64,000 bases of DNA from JBBQUN01 sp963717115 (GTDB lineage: Bacteria; Actinomycetota; Acidimicrobiia; Acidimicrobiales; SZUA-35): NCBI GenBank assembly GCA_963717115.1, contig CAVQVO010000017.1, positions 62,001-126,000 of the forward strand. The letters run 5' to 3'. Each line of letters opens with the position of its first letter. The first letter of the stretch is position 1. The position numbers and the translations under genes were made by a program. The notes beneath the pieces were generated by a model that did no database searches, was not told the DNA's origin, and was given only the letters and a program-made list of their open reading frames with translations. Positions 56,034 to 63,864 of the stretch are shown here, piece after piece.

Positions 56034-57221
56034 ATGGCGAAAGCAAAGTTCGAGCGGAATAAGCCTCACGTGAATGTGGGGACGATGGGTCATATCGATC
56101 ATGGTAAGACGACGTTGACGGCGGCGATTACGAAGGTGTTGTCGGATCGGGTTGCTGGGAATGTGGCGACGGCGTTCGACAATATTGATAAGGCTCCTGA
56201 GGAGCGGGAGCGTGGGATCACGATCAATGTGTCGCATGTGGAGTATGAGACGGAGGCTCGTCATTATGCGCATGTGGATATGCCGGGTCACGCGGATTAC
56301 ATCAAGAACATGATTACGGGTGCGGCGCAGGTGGATGGCGCGATTTTGGTGGTGTCGGCTGCTGATGGTCCGATGCCGCAGACGCGTGAGCATGTGTTGT
56401 TGGCTCGTCAGGTTGGTGTGCCGGCGATCGTGGTGGCGTTGAACAAGGCTGACATGGTCGATGATGAGGAGTTGTTGGAGTTGGTCGAGTTGGAGGCGCG
56501 TGAGCTTCTGTCGGCGTATGAGTTCCCGGGTGATGATGTTCCGGTGGTGCATGTTTCGGCGTTGAAGGCGTTGGAGGGTGATGAGGCTGCTGGGGACAAG
56601 ATCATGGAGTTGATGGCGGCGGTGGATGAGTATATTCCGGAGCCGGCGCGTGATTTGGACAAGCCGTTCTTGATGCCGATCGAGGATGTGTTCTCGATTA
56701 CGGGTCGTGGGACGGTGGTGACGGGCAAGATCGAGCAGGGTGTGGTGAATGTGGGTGATGCGTTGGAGATCGTCGGGATTCGTCCGACGCAGAAGACGAC
56801 GTGTACGGGTGTGGAGATGTTCCGGAAGTTGTTGGATTCGGGGCAGGCGGGTGACAACGTTGGTGCGTTGTTGCGGGGGATCGAGAAGGATCAGGTGCAG
56901 CGGGGTCAGGTGTTGGCGAAGCCGGGTTCGATTACGCCGCATACCGATTTCGAGGCGCAGGTGTATGTGTTGACGAAGGAGGAGGGTGGTCGTCATAAGC
57001 CGTTCTTCGGGAATTATCGGCCGCAGTTCTATTTCCGGACGACGGATATCACGGGGACGGTGACGTTGCCGGAGGGTACGGAGATGTGTATGCCGGGTGA
57101 TAACACGGAGATGACGGTGGAGTTGATCAATCCGATTGCGATGGATGAGGGTTTGCGGTTCGCGATTCGTGAGGGTGGTCGTACGGTTGGTGCCGGGCGT
57201 GTCACCAAGATCCTGAAGTAG
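56034..57221 (+). CDS. tuf: Elongation factor Tu, copy 2
   Basis: A 395-residue EF-Tu in the str operon, the ancestral tufA position. All GTPase motifs are as in copy 1. The gene is about 99% identical in DNA to copy 1 (about eight differences), with Ala75 where copy 1 has Asn75. Identity starts at the ATG and stops within a few bases of the TAG, so only the coding part is shared. It has the same unusual codon dialect (GTG, TTG, GAT, GGT and CGT rich). AAAGGAAC precedes the ATG. rpsJ follows 11 bases later. Confidence 0.98.
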   Translation: MAKAKFERNKPHVNVGTMGHIDHGKTTLTAAITKVLSDRVAGNVATAFDNIDKAPEERERGITINVSHVEYETEARHYAHVDMPGHADYIKNMITGAAQVDGAILVVSAADGPMPQTREHVLLARQVGVPAIVVALNKADMVDDEELLELVELEARELLSAYEFPGDDVPVVHVSALKALEGDEAAGDKIMELMAAVDEYIPEPARDLDKPFLMPIEDVFSITGRGTVVTGKIEQGVVNVGDALEIVGIRPTQKTTCTGVEMFRKLLDSGQAGDNVGALLRGIEKDQVQRGQVLAKPGSITPHTDFEAQVYVLTKEEGGRHKPFFGNYRPQFYFRTTDITGTVTLPEGTEMCMPGDNTEMTVELINPIAMDEGLRFAIREGGRTVGAGRVTKILK

Positions 57222-57232
57222 GACCGAGAACC

Positions 57233-57553
57233 ATGGCTGCCAAACAGAAGATCCGCATCCGCCTCAAGGCGTACGATCACGAGGTGATCGACCAGTCGAC
57301 GAAGAAGATCGTCGAGACGGTCGCCCGGACCAACGCCGAGTTCCGCGGACCCATCCCGCTGCCGACCGAGAAGCACAGGTTCTGTGTCATCCGTTCGCCG
57401 CACAAGGACAAGGACAGCCGTGAGCATTTCGAGATGCGAATTCACAAGCGGCTGATCGACATCCTCGAACCGAACCCGAAGACGGTCGATTCGCTCCAGC
57501 GTCTCGAACTTCCGGCCGGGGTCGACATCGAGATCAAGATCCAGCAGTTGTAG
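57233..57553 (+). CDS. rpsJ: 30S ribosomal protein S10
   Basis: A 106-residue protein, also known as NusE, which binds NusB and NusG. QKIRIRLKAYDHEVIDQST, GPIPLPTEKHRFCVIRSPHK and HKRLIDILEPNPKTVDSL are standard. It lies 11 bases after tuf, so it is transcribed with the str operon, and a strong terminator follows. In most bacteria rpsJ is the first gene of the S10 operon, immediately before rplC. Confidence 0.98.
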   Translation: MAAKQKIRIRLKAYDHEVIDQSTKKIVETVARTNAEFRGPIPLPTEKHRFCVIRSPHKDKDSREHFEMRIHKRLIDILEPNPKTVDSLQRLELPAGVDIEIKIQQL

Positions 57554-57575
57554 GACCCTCGGTCCGACGACTTCC

Positions 57576-57618
57576 GAGGGACCCGGGGCATCCGCCCCGG
57601 GTCCCTCGTCGTTTCTCC
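57576..57618 (+). terminator. Rho-independent-like terminator after rpsJ
   Basis: A perfect 14-bp stem, GAGGGACCCGGGGC (57576-57589) with GCCCCGGGTCCCTC (57594-57607), loop ATCC, followed by GTCGTTTCTC. It is the strongest hairpin in the window and ends the str-rpsJ transcript. Confidence 0.88.
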
Positions 57619-57766
57619 CGGATCCGCCGGGTTCGATCGGCGGGAGGGAACGGCCCGGTTCGAACCGCACCCGGGCACGACCCGAATCCACCACCGTCGT
57701 GTGGTGTCGGACCGGATCGGGTCGTTCGTCACCGCTGACGAAGGTGGAACCCGTCGATGCCCTCGG

Positions 57767-57978
57767 TAGTCTTGTCCGGCCTGAGTGGTTCCCCGCTCGG
57801 CAACCGAAGTCCGACCAGGTCTCGAAGGTCCTCTTGCAGGCCCCGCTCCACCACGAGCACGGGAAACCCGTTGGCAAAACCGAAATCTCGCTCCGCTCGG
57901 CCCCTGCCCAGCGGAGCGTTCACGTGAACGGCCTCGGTCTCAACTCCGAGCTGGGGCCCGCTGACGGAAGTGGAAGGC
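57767..57978 (+). promoter_or_regulatory. Promoter and structured leader of the rplC operon
   Basis: There is no gene in the 425 bases between rpsJ and rplC. TAGTCT at 57767-57772 is a -10 candidate, which gives a leader of about 200 bases. It contains CGCTCCGC (57889-57896) paired with GCGGAGCG (57911-57918), the palindrome GTTCACGTGAAC (57918-57929), and CTCGG (57933-57937) paired with CCGAG (57946-57950). This looks like an autoregulatory ribosomal-protein leader; which protein would bind is not known. Confidence 0.5.
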
Positions 57979-58620
57979 ATGATCAAGAGAGCGATCGTCG
58001 GCGAGAAAGTCGGCATGACACAGGTGTGGGACGACGACAACCAGATCGTCCCCGTCACGGTGATCAAGGTGTCCCCCTGTCGGGTGGTGCAGATCAAGAC
58101 CGTGGCGACCGACGGCTATGACGCCGTTCAGATCACGGTTGGCGACAAGGACGCGTCCAAGCTGAACCGGCCCGAGGCCGGGCACTTCGCCAAGCACGGG
58201 GTGTCGGCCGGCACGCAACTCGTCGAGCTGCGACTGTCCGACATCTCGGGGTACGAGATCGGCCAGGAACTCACCGCCGAGCTGTTCGAGGCCGGCGACG
58301 TCGTCGACGCCATCGGAACCAGCAAGGGCAAGGGCTTCACCGGCGTCATGAAGCGTCACAACTTCAGCGGGCAGAAGGCCACGCACGGTACGCACCTCGT
58401 GCACCGGATGCCGGGATCGATCGGCCAGTGCGCCACGCCGTCGCGGGTGTTCAAGGGCATGAAGATGGCCGGCCACTCGGGCAACGAGCGGGTCACCACG
58501 CAGAACCTCAAGATCGTCCAGGCCGACGCCGAGCAGAACCTGCTCCTCGTCAAGGGCGCCGTGCCCGGCCCCAAGGGCGGCACCGTCATCATCCGCAACG
58601 CCGTGAAAGTGAGCTCGTGA
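57979..58620 (+). CDS. rplC: 50S ribosomal protein L3
   Basis: A 213-residue protein near the peptidyl transferase centre. IVGEKVGMTQVWDDD at the start and GTSKGKGFTGVMKRHNF, THGTHLVHRMPGSIG and RVFKGMKMAGHSG are the family core. ATG 57979 is chosen over an in-frame GTG 9 bases upstream because GTGGAAGGC then serves as ribosome binding site. The stop overlaps rplD (TGATG). Confidence 0.97.
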   Translation: MIKRAIVGEKVGMTQVWDDDNQIVPVTVIKVSPCRVVQIKTVATDGYDAVQITVGDKDASKLNRPEAGHFAKHGVSAGTQLVELRLSDISGYEIGQELTAELFEAGDVVDAIGTSKGKGFTGVMKRHNFSGQKATHGTHLVHRMPGSIGQCATPSRVFKGMKMAGHSGNERVTTQNLKIVQADAEQNLLLVKGAVPGPKGGTVIIRNAVKVSS

Positions 58621-59252
58621 TGGCCGTAGAGAAGACGATCGTCGAGCTCGATCCCGCCGTGTTCGGCCTCGAGCCCAACGTGGCCGTCATGCACCAGGTC
58701 GTGAACGCACAGCTCGCCGCCCGCCGTGCCGGCACCCACAAGACCAAGACCCGTTCCGAGGTCCGCGGGGGCGGTGCCAAGCCCTGGAAGCAGAAGGGCA
58801 CCGGTCGGGCCCGCGCCGGTTCGTCACGTTCGCCGATCTGGATCGGTGGTGGCACCGTTCACGGACCCCGCCCCCGGGACTACTCCGAGCGGACCAACAA
58901 GAAGATGAAGCGTCTCGCCCTCCGGTCCGCACTGTCGGATCGGGCGGCCGAGAGCAAGGTCGTGGTCGTCGCCAACTGGGGTTTCGACGCACCCAACACC
59001 AAGGCGGCCAAACTCGCCCTGGCCGATCTCGGCTGCAGTGGTCGGGTGCTGGTGGTGCTCGACCGCAACGACGAAGTCGCCTGGAAGAGCATGCGCAACC
59101 TCCCCGAGGTGCACCTGCTCGCCGCCGATCAGCTCAACACCTACGACGTGCTCGTGAGCGACTACGTGGTGTTCACCACCGCCTCGCTCCCGACGAGCAC
59201 CCCGACGGCCAAGGCCGCATCGGGCGACGCAACCGAGAGCCAGGAGGCCTGA
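58620..59252 (+). CDS. rplD: 50S ribosomal protein L4
   Basis: A 210-residue protein lining the exit tunnel. The loop HKTKTRSEVRGGGAKPWKQK with GTGRARAGSSRSP and GGGTVHGPRPRDY is diagnostic. In some bacteria L4 represses its own operon. The ATG overlaps the rplC stop. The C-terminal 20 residues are an Ser/Thr/Ala tail. Confidence 0.97.
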   Translation: MAVEKTIVELDPAVFGLEPNVAVMHQVVNAQLAARRAGTHKTKTRSEVRGGGAKPWKQKGTGRARAGSSRSPIWIGGGTVHGPRPRDYSERTNKKMKRLALRSALSDRAAESKVVVVANWGFDAPNTKAAKLALADLGCSGRVLVVLDRNDEVAWKSMRNLPEVHLLAADQLNTYDVLVSDYVVFTTASLPTSTPTAKAASGDATESQEA

Positions 59253-59253
59253 G

Positions 59254-59547
59254 GTGAAGGATCCGCACGACATCATCCTCCGACCGGTGGTCTCGGAGAA
59301 GACCTACATGCAGGTCGAGGCCCTCAACTCCTACACCTTCGAAGTCGCCAAGTCGGCCTCGAAGCCCGAGATCGCCGACGCCATCGAAGCCATCTTCGAC
59401 GGGGTCCGCGTGAAGAACGTGAACACGATGAACCGCAAGGGCAAGCGCGTCCGGAATCGCCGGAACGGTCGCTGGTCGAAGCGGGCCGACGTCAAGAGAG
59501 CCGTCGTCACCCTTTCCGAGGGCGACATCGAGCTCTTCGCGAGCTGA
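59254..59547 (+). CDS. rplW: 50S ribosomal protein L23
   Basis: A 97-residue protein at the exit of the peptide tunnel, docking site of trigger factor and SRP. DIILRPVVSEKTYMQVEALN and VNTMNRKGKRVRNRRNGRW are conserved. The start is GTG 59254, 1 base after rplD, with GGAGG close upstream. Confidence 0.96.
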   Translation: MKDPHDIILRPVVSEKTYMQVEALNSYTFEVAKSASKPEIADAIEAIFDGVRVKNVNTMNRKGKRVRNRRNGRWSKRADVKRAVVTLSEGDIELFAS

Positions 59548-59557
59548 GGAAGCACTG

Positions 59558-60394
59558 ATGGCGATTCGCAAACGCAAGCCCACGAGCCCCGGCCGCCGGT
59601 TCCAGACCACGTCCGATTTCTCCGATGTCACCCGTACGTCACCCGAGAAGTCGCTGTTGGTCAAGCAGTCGAAGTCCGGTGGTCGCAACGTCTACGGGCG
59701 CAAGACCGCCCGCCACCGCGGTGGCGGCCACAAGCGCCGCTACCGCGTCATCGACTTCCGTCGCAACAAGAACGGTGTCCCGGCGACGGTCGCGTCCATC
59801 GAGTACGACCCGAACCGCAACTGCCGGATCGCCCTCCTGCACTACCACGACGGCGAGAAGCGCTACATCCTGGCTCCTCGGGGCCTCGAGGTCGGCGCCG
59901 TCCTGCAGTCGGGCGCCGGGTCCGACATCCGACCGGGCAACGCCCTGCCGATGCGCTACATCCCCGTCGGCACGACCGTGCACAACGTCGAGCTCAAGCC
60001 CGGCGCCGGTGCCAAGATGGCTCGCTCGGCCGGAACGAGCGTCCAGCTCGTGGCGAAGGAAGGCGACACCGCCACCCTGCGCCTGCCGAGCACCGAGATG
60101 CGTCGGGTCTCGATCGACTGCATCGCCACGGTCGGCGAAGTCGGCAACGCCGAGTTCGAGCTGATCAAGGTCGGCAAGGCCGGTCGGTCCCGTTGGAAGG
60201 GCAAGCGCCCGCAGACCCGCGGTGTCGCCATGAACCCGGTCGACCACCCGCACGGTGGCGGCGAAGGCAAGACCTCGGGTGGTCGCCACCCGGTGTCCCC
60301 GTGGGGCCAGCCGGAAGGCCGGACCCGGAAGAAGGGCAAGAAATCTGATGACCAGATCATCCGCCGCCGGCGGACTCGTGGCGGACGGAGGTAA
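59558..60394 (+). CDS. rplB: 50S ribosomal protein L2
   Basis: A 278-residue core protein of the 50S subunit. RKRKPTSPGRRFQTTSDF at the start, KTARHRGGGHKRRYRVIDF and AMNPVDHPHGGGEGKTSGGR with the conserved His are present. The length is the family standard. It has GAGGAAG near the start. rpsS follows after 3 bases. Confidence 0.98.
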   Translation: MAIRKRKPTSPGRRFQTTSDFSDVTRTSPEKSLLVKQSKSGGRNVYGRKTARHRGGGHKRRYRVIDFRRNKNGVPATVASIEYDPNRNCRIALLHYHDGEKRYILAPRGLEVGAVLQSGAGSDIRPGNALPMRYIPVGTTVHNVELKPGAGAKMARSAGTSVQLVAKEGDTATLRLPSTEMRRVSIDCIATVGEVGNAEFELIKVGKAGRSRWKGKRPQTRGVAMNPVDHPHGGGEGKTSGGRHPVSPWGQPEGRTRKKGKKSDDQIIRRRRTRGGRR

Positions 60395-60397
60395 GCA

Positions 60398-60676
60398 ATG
60401 CCGCGCAGCCTGAAGAAAGGCCCGTTCGTCGACGACCATCTGCTGAAGAAGGTCGACGAGCTCAACGACAAGAACGAAAAGCGTGTGATCAAGACCTGGT
60501 CGCGTCGCTCGACGATCATTCCCGACATGGTCGGCCACACGATCGCCGTGCACGACGGGCGCAAGCACGTCCCGGTCTACATCACCGAGTCGATGGTCGG
60601 ACACAAGCTCGGCGAGTTCTCGCCGACGCGGACGTTCCGCTATCACGCCGGACAAGAGAAGTCGGGTCGCCGATGA
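60398..60676 (+). CDS. rpsS: 30S ribosomal protein S19
   Basis: A 92-residue protein of the 30S head. PRSLKKGPFVDDHLLKKVD, TWSRRSTIIPDMVGHTIAVH and GHKLGEFSPTRTFRYHAGQE are diagnostic. Its stop overlaps the rplV ATG by 4 bases. Confidence 0.98.
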   Translation: MPRSLKKGPFVDDHLLKKVDELNDKNEKRVIKTWSRRSTIIPDMVGHTIAVHDGRKHVPVYITESMVGHKLGEFSPTRTFRYHAGQEKSGRR

Positions 60677-61371
60677 CCGGAACCAAGACCAACGAGCGCC
60701 CGGGCACCCGGGCGCAGGTTCGCTATCTGCGGATGTCGGCCTCCAAGGCTCGGGTCGTCCTCGACCTGATCCGCGACAAGCACGTCGGCGAGGCCATCCA
60801 GATCCTGTCGTTCTCCGAGCGTCTGGCCGCCGAGCACATCCTCAAGCTGCTCAACTCCGCCGTCGCCAATGCCGAGCACAACGACGACATCCCTGCCGAG
60901 GAGCTCTACGTCTCGGCGTGCTACGCCGACGAGGGTCCCACCCTGAAGCGCTTCCGACCGCGGGCCCGTGGCCGCGCCGGCCGGATCGCCAAGCGGACCT
61001 GTCACATCACCGTGATCGTCAGTCGCCTCAGCGACGAGCAGCTCGATCAGCTCCGCACCAAGGCGGAGTCCCGTGGCGGGTCGACCGATGCCGCCGCCGC
61101 CCGTCGTCGCCGGGTCGCCAAGTCCAAGGCCGACGCCGAGGCCAAGGCCGCCGCCGAGGCCGAATCGGCCGACGACGCCGTCGTCACCGACGAAGCCGTC
61201 ACCGAGGATGCCCTGGTCTCCTCGACCGACACCCCCGAGGCCGAGACCACCGAAGCCGAGGCCGTCGTCACCGACGAGGCGGTCACCGAGGACGCGCTGG
61301 TCGGCGATGACCCCGACACCGAACCGGTCAAGAAGGCCGACGCCGACGACACTGCCGAGGGAGACGCCTGA
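60673..61371 (+). CDS. rplV: 50S ribosomal protein L22 with long acidic tail
   Basis: A 232-residue protein. The first 120 residues are a normal L22 (RYLRMSASKARVVLDLIRDK, ANAEHNDD, and RPRARGRAGRIAKRTCHITV), which lines the exit tunnel. The usual family length is about 110-130. The remaining 110 residues are an extension: first basic (AAAARRRRVAKSKADAEAKA) and then acidic with a repeated block AVVTDEAVTEDALV. The stop overlaps the rpsC ATG. The tail would sit on the subunit surface; its role is unknown. Confidence 0.96.
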   Translation: MTGTKTNERPGTRAQVRYLRMSASKARVVLDLIRDKHVGEAIQILSFSERLAAEHILKLLNSAVANAEHNDDIPAEELYVSACYADEGPTLKRFRPRARGRAGRIAKRTCHITVIVSRLSDEQLDQLRTKAESRGGSTDAAAARRRRVAKSKADAEAKAAAEAESADDAVVTDEAVTEDALVSSTDTPEAETTEAEAVVTDEAVTEDALVGDDPDTEPVKKADADDTAEGDA

Positions 61372-62270
61372 TGGGCCAGAAGATCCACCCGTACGGTTTC
61401 CGCCTCGGGATCACCACCGACTGGAAGTCCCGTTGGTTCGCCGACCGTGACGAGTACCGCAGGTACCTCCACGAGGACTCGGCGATTCGTGACTACCTCA
61501 TGAAGCAGCTGCCCAATGCGGCCATCTCCCGCATCGAGGTCGAGCGCACCACCGACAAGCTCCAGATCGACGTCCACACCGCCCGCCCGGGCATCGTGAT
61601 CGGGCGCAAGGGCTCCGAGGCCGATCGTCTCCGTCAGGGTCTGACCAAGATCACCGGAAACGCCCGTGCGAAGTTGAACATCATCGAGATCAAGCATCCC
61701 GAGCTCGATGCGGCCCTGATCGCCCAGGGTGTCGCCGACCAGCTCGTCGGCCGGATGGCCTTCCGTCGGGCGATGAAGCGTGCGGTCCAGAACGCCATGA
61801 AGGCCGGAGCCAAGGGCATCCGGATCCAGTCGTCGGGTCGTCTCGGCGGCGCCGAGATGAGCCGCACCGAGTGGTACCGCGAGGGGCAGGTCCCCCTGCA
61901 CACCCTCCGTGCCGACATCGACTACGGACTCCGGGAGGCGCACACCACCGCCGGCCGGATCGGGGTCAAGGTCTGGCTCTACAAGGGCGACATCCTGCCC
62001 TACAAGCCCAGCCAGGACAAGGCTCTCGCCGAGGCGGCCATGGCCGTCGGCGACACCGCGAGCGCGCCCGACGCCCCGAAGAAGGTCGTCTCCTCACGCC
62101 GCCGGGCGACCAAGCCGGCCGACGAGGGCGCCGCCGAGAACGAGCCCCTGGTGAAGCCCGCCGATCCCGAGTTCGAGCGTCTGCTCGCCGAGGAAGAGGC
62201 CATCGAAGCCAAGCTCGCCGACTCACCGTCGGCCGACACCCCCCACTTCCGGCCCGAGGATGGCGACTGA
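61371..62270 (+). CDS. rpsC: 30S ribosomal protein S3 with acidic tail
   Basis: A 299-residue protein at the mRNA entry channel. GQKIHPYGFRLGITTDWKSR, the KH domain GIVIGRKGSEADRLRQGL, and GRLGGAEMSRTEWYREGQVP are present. Beyond residue 215 there is an extension of about 80 residues, charged and mostly acidic. Its ATG overlaps the rplV stop, and its stop overlaps the rplP ATG. Confidence 0.97.
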   Translation: MGQKIHPYGFRLGITTDWKSRWFADRDEYRRYLHEDSAIRDYLMKQLPNAAISRIEVERTTDKLQIDVHTARPGIVIGRKGSEADRLRQGLTKITGNARAKLNIIEIKHPELDAALIAQGVADQLVGRMAFRRAMKRAVQNAMKAGAKGIRIQSSGRLGGAEMSRTEWYREGQVPLHTLRADIDYGLREAHTTAGRIGVKVWLYKGDILPYKPSQDKALAEAAMAVGDTASAPDAPKKVVSSRRRATKPADEGAAENEPLVKPADPEFERLLAEEEAIEAKLADSPSADTPHFRPEDGD

Positions 62271-62692
62271 TGCTGATGCCACGAAAGGTCAAGCACCGCA
62301 AGCAGCACCGCGGGCGCATGACCGGAAAAGCCAAGGGAGCAACGAAGGTCTCCTTCGGCGAGTACGGAATCCAGGTCCTCGAACCGGGCTGGATCACCGC
62401 CCGTCAGATCGAAGCGGCCCGTATCGCGATGACCCGACACATCCGCCGCGGCGGCAAGGTCTGGATCAACGTGTTCCCCGACAAGCCCGTCACCGAGAAG
62501 CCCGCCGAGACCCGCATGGGTTCGGGCAAGGGCAACCCCGAGCGCTGGGTCGCCGTCGTGCGCCCGGGCCGGGTCATCTTCGAGCTGTCCTATCCCGACG
62601 AGGCGATCGCCCGCAGCGCCATGGAACGAGCGATCCAGAAGCTGCCGGTGAAGGCCCGAGTCATTGCCCGAGAGGAGGGGTTCGATGCCTGA
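62270..62692 (+). CDS. rplP: 50S ribosomal protein L16
   Basis: A 140-residue protein near the A-site tRNA. MLMPRKVKHRKQHRGRMTGK at the start, EPGWITARQIEAARIAMTR and MGSGKGNPERWVAVVRPG are typical. The start ATG overlaps the rpsC stop; its own stop lies inside rpmC (8-base overlap). Confidence 0.98.
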   Translation: MLMPRKVKHRKQHRGRMTGKAKGATKVSFGEYGIQVLEPGWITARQIEAARIAMTRHIRRGGKVWINVFPDKPVTEKPAETRMGSGKGNPERWVAVVRPGRVIFELSYPDEAIARSAMERAIQKLPVKARVIAREEGFDA

Positions 62693-62900
62693 GACATCCC
62701 CCGCCGCGCTGTTGCGCACCCAGTCGATGGAAGAACTGACCGACGGCCTGGCCGATGCCAAGCGCGAACTGTTCAACCTTCGTTTCCAGTTGGCCACCGG
62801 TCAGCTCGAGAACACCGCACGCATGAAGCTGGTCAAGCGGCAGGCCGCTCGGATCCGCACAGAGATGCGAGCTCGCGAGCTCGCCGGTCAGGAGTCGTGA
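62685..62900 (+). CDS. rpmC: 50S ribosomal protein L29
   Basis: A 71-residue two-helix protein beside the tunnel exit. SMEELTDGLADAKRELFNLR and ARMKLVKRQAARIRTEMRAR are conserved. ATG 62685 is selected since GGAGGGG is 6 bases upstream. It overlaps rplP by 8 bases, and its stop overlaps rpsQ. Confidence 0.96.
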   Translation: MPETSPAALLRTQSMEELTDGLADAKRELFNLRFQLATGQLENTARMKLVKRQAARIRTEMRARELAGQES

Positions 62901-63175
62901 TGGCTGACGAAATCGTCAAACCCCGAGGTACACGTCGCAAGGTCCGTGAGGGCCTCGTGCGGTCGGCGGCCATGGACAAGACCGTCGTGGTCGAAGTCAC
63001 CAGCCGTTCGCGCCACCCCCAGTACTCCAAGACCGTGCAGAAGACCTCGCGTCTGTTCGTGCACGACGAAGAGAACACCCTCAACCCGGGCGACCGGGTC
63101 CGTATCGTCGAAACCCGCCCGCTGTCGAAGAAGAAGCGCTGGCGCCTCCTCGAGATCATGGAGCGAGCACGATGA
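62900..63175 (+). CDS. rpsQ: 30S ribosomal protein S17
   Basis: A 91-residue OB-fold protein. REGLVRSAAMDKTVVVEVTS and NPGDRVRIVETRPLSKKKRW are diagnostic. ATG 62900 overlaps the rpmC stop (TGATG); GTG 62897 is in frame just before it. The stop overlaps rplN. Confidence 0.96.
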   Translation: MADEIVKPRGTRRKVREGLVRSAAMDKTVVVEVTSRSRHPQYSKTVQKTSRLFVHDEENTLNPGDRVRIVETRPLSKKKRWRLLEIMERAR

Positions 63176-63540
63176 TCCAGCAGGAAACCCGACTGCGCGT
63201 CGCCGACAACTCCGGCGCCCGTGAAGTCCTGTGCATCAAGGTTCTCGGTGGATCCAAGCGTCGCTACGCCGGGATCGGCGACGTGTTCGTCGCCTCGGTC
63301 AAAGACGCCATCCCCGGTGCCGCCGTCAAGAAGGGCGACGTCGTCAAGTGCGTCGTCGTGCGCACCAAGAAGGAGCGCCGTCGTCCCGACGGGAGCTACA
63401 TCCGCTTCGACGAGAACGCCGCCGTGCTGATCAACGACGCCCGCAATCCGCGCGGCACCCGCATCTTCGGCCCGGTGGGCCGCGAGCTGCGAGACAAGAA
63501 GTTCATGCGCATCGTGTCGCTCGCCCCGGAGGTCCTCTAG
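63172..63540 (+). CDS. rplN: 50S ribosomal protein L14
   Basis: A 122-residue protein, the exact family length. MIQQETRLRVADNSGAREVL, FDENAAVLINDARNPRGTRI and the final MRIVSLAPEVL are standard. It starts inside the rpsQ stop and is followed directly by rplX. Confidence 0.98.
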   Translation: MIQQETRLRVADNSGAREVLCIKVLGGSKRRYAGIGDVFVASVKDAIPGAAVKKGDVVKCVVVRTKKERRRPDGSYIRFDENAAVLINDARNPRGTRIFGPVGRELRDKKFMRIVSLAPEVL

Positions 63541-63864
63541 ATGAAGATCCGCAAGGGAGACCGTGTCCTGGTCCTCGCCGGCAAGGACCGCGGTCGTGAA
63601 GGAGTCGTGAAGCAGGCGCTTCCCGACCGCAAGAAGGTCGTCGTCGAGGGCGTCAACGTCGCCAAGCGACACACCAAGGCCCGCTCGGCCGACGAGGCGG
63701 GTGGCATCCTCGACAAGGAGATGCCCCTCGACGTCTCGAACGTCGCCGTGATCAGTCCGGCCGACGGCAAGCCGACGCGAGTCGGTTACAAGATCAACGC
63801 CGACGGCACCAAGATCCGTGTCTGTCGTCGCAGCGGCCAGGAGATCCCGGAGGTGAACGAATGA
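63541..63864 (+). CDS. rplX: 50S ribosomal protein L24
   Basis: A 107-residue assembly-initiating protein with a KOW motif. MKIRKGDRVLVLAGKDRGRE and VEGVNVAKRHTKARS are conserved. It starts immediately after the rplN stop and ends in a 4-base overlap with rplE. Confidence 0.97.
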   Translation: MKIRKGDRVLVLAGKDRGREGVVKQALPDRKKVVVEGVNVAKRHTKARSADEAGGILDKEMPLDVSNVAVISPADGKPTRVGYKINADGTKIRVCRRSGQEIPEVNE

